64,000 nt of DNA from NCBI RefSeq assembly GCF_011392075.1, contig NZ_JAAJBV010000003.1:62001-126000 (forward strand), in the 5' to 3' direction. The DNA is from Flavobacterium celericrescens (GTDB lineage: Bacteria > Bacteroidota > Bacteroidia > Flavobacteriales > Flavobacteriaceae). The notes under the pieces are model-generated. The model was not told the DNA's origin. It did no database searches and saw only the letters and a program-made list of their open reading frames with translations. Below, piece after piece: positions 63,138 through 64,000 of this stretch (position 1 is its first letter; each line of letters begins with the position of its first letter). The position numbers and the translations under genes were made by a program.

Positions 63138-63790
63138 TTTAAATCACGAACTTTCTCAAAATTCAGTTCATTAAAGTGCTGAATGACTACGTTTGCTTTT
63201 GATAAATCTTGATTTTTGGAATGAAAACTATTGTAACCCACGCAAAAAATTCCTGCTGAAACTGCTGCTTGAATTCCGTTGGTACTATCTTCAATTACGA
63301 TGCAATTTTCTTTTGGAGCAACCGATAAACTCGCAGCATGTTCAAATATTGCAGGATGCGGTTTCGACTTTGGAAAATCTTCACCTGAAACGATATGTGT
63401 AAAATATTGATGCAAGTTAAAACGAGTAAACACTCTATTAATCGTCACCTTTGAAGCTGAAGAAGCTACAATTAGTTGTATTCCGTTTGCATGTAAATCT
63501 TTGATTAAATCTTCCACACCCTCAATCAAATATAAATCTTCTTTGGAATCAAAAGCATCGTTGAAGAGATTTCGTTTGGTTAAAATCAACTCTTCGACCT
63601 CTTCCACTAAACTGAATCGCTCTTTTAGTTTTTGAAAAATATTTCGAGTCGAATTTCCAGTAAATGAAGCATATAACTCATCTGAAACTTCTATATTTAA
63701 TTGTTTAAAGTGTTTGTGATACGCATAATGATGTACCGGTTCGGTATCAACAATTACACCATCCATATCAAAAATTACTGTTTGTATCAT
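63134..63790 (-). CDS. HAD family phosphatase (beta-phosphoglucomutase-like)
   Basis: This 218-aa protein has [20 protein letters not shown] (D9, D11), a helical cap, [10 protein letters not shown] for motif [16 protein letters not shown] for motif III and [16 protein letters not shown] for motif IV. This is subfamily I with a C1 cap, like beta-phosphoglucomutase or YqaB-type phosphatases. The substrate is not determined. It converges with and overlaps the photolyase-family gene by 4 nt. Confidence 0.9.
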   Translation of the reverse strand: MIQTVIFDMDGVIVDTEPVHHYAYHKHFKQLNIEVSDELYASFTGNSTRNIFQKLKERFSLVEEVEELILTKRNLFNDAFDSKEDLYLIEGVEDLIKDLHANGIQLIVASSASKVTINRVFTRFNLHQYFTHIVSGEDFPKSKPHPAIFEHAASLSVAPKENCIVIEDSTNGIQAAVSAGIFCVGYNSFHSKNQDLSKANVVIQHFNELNFEKVRDLN

Positions 63791-63844
63791 TTCATTTCTT
63801 TAAGAAATACAAAAGTGCAAATGTTTTTTGCGTAAAAAAAACAA

Positions 63845-63873
63845 TTTGTATTAAACCTTTTTGAATATCTTTA
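63845..63873 (+). promoter_or_regulatory. Candidate promoter of the sigma factor gene
   Basis: TTTG (63845-63848) and TATCTTTA (63866-63873) with 17 bp between fit the Bacteroidetes TTTG and TAnnTTTG promoter form. They lie 20 nt before the TTG start at 63893. Confidence 0.45.
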
Positions 63874-63892
63874 GTCTTATGAAAATAATTGA

Positions 63893-64000
63893 TTGACTTT
63901 GCAAGACGAGAAAGCATTTGTATTAGAATTACTAAACCCTAAAACGCAAAATGAAGCGTTTAGAAAACTCTTGCAATTATATCAAAAACCTTTATACAAT
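63893..64000 (+). CDS. RNA polymerase sigma factor (ECF/sigma-70 family), 5' end
   Basis: An open frame from TTG 63893 runs off the window end: MTLQDEKAFVLELLNPKTQN then EAFRKLLQLYQKPLYN. This is the typical N-terminus of Flavobacteriaceae ECF-type sigma factors (LQDEKAF, LLNPKTQNEAF, LYQKPLY). An in-frame TGA just upstream of the TTG and the lack of an ATG favour the TTG start. Only the first 36 residues are visible. Confidence 0.75.
   Translation, partial: MTLQDEKAFVLELLNPKTQNEAFRKLLQLYQKPLYN

Overview
The window looks like a chromosomal piece of a member of the Flavobacteriaceae, most likely Flavobacterium or a close relative. The evidence is low GC, TAnnTTTG-type -7 promoter elements, and gene families typical of Bacteroidetes (DUF6266, DUF2911, WG repeats, split KdpD, UbiA-type GGGP transferase). 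No rRNA, tRNA, CRISPR array or complete insertion sequence was recognised. The genus is an inference from gene content.

Layout. 1-1352: end of a TolC-like efflux gene and a bestrophin. 1360-8996: eight minus-strand genes, mostly secreted or membrane proteins of unknown role. 9431-12362: a defence-type segment with a prokaryotic viperin (pVip) gene, two overlooked tiny genes, an unknown 216-aa gene, a broken DUF1737 gene and a terminator, preceded by an orphan LytTR response regulator. 12785-22459: a tightly packed type I restriction-modification operon (hsdM, OLD-like ATPase/TOPRIM nuclease, hsdS, PD-(D/E)xK-like protein, hsdR, a possible GIY-YIG-like protein, SseB-like protein). 22764-29902: hypothetical, surface and DNA-binding genes separated by large repeat arrays. 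30937-43482: a complete Kdp potassium uptake locus with kdpF, two more tiny membrane ORFs, porin, split KdpD, histidine kinase, DUF389 protein and an NtrC-type regulator instead of KdpE. 43995-47116: AraC regulator, DUF779 protein and aldehyde dehydrogenase. 47495-53571: housekeeping genes (pheT, DUF2520 protein, KdsC-like phosphatase, UbiA prenyltransferase, Maf, MscS). 53656-58930: PIG-L deacetylase, sodium:solute symporter, DUF2911 protein. 59065-63137: a photorepair cluster (SRPBCC, SDR, two photolyase-family genes). 63134-64000: a HAD phosphatase and the start of a sigma factor.

The most distinctive non-gene feature is the density and variety of dispersed repeats. They include four same-orientation arrays of a 14-bp unit, CACTTCTCAC-type tracts that form large inverted repeats around kdp genes, a units-of-about-225-bp family, a family containing GGAATCTCCTAC, and a palindromic element. 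Two repeat types have apparently entered coding sequence in frame: the palindrome in hsdM and the CACTTCTCAC type in kdpB.

The strongest candidate for an under-described system is the pVip operon with its small Q/N-rich and S/K-rich partners, next to a type I RM operon that carries up to three extra nuclease-like genes. Assignments rest on reading motifs by eye; no database search was run.
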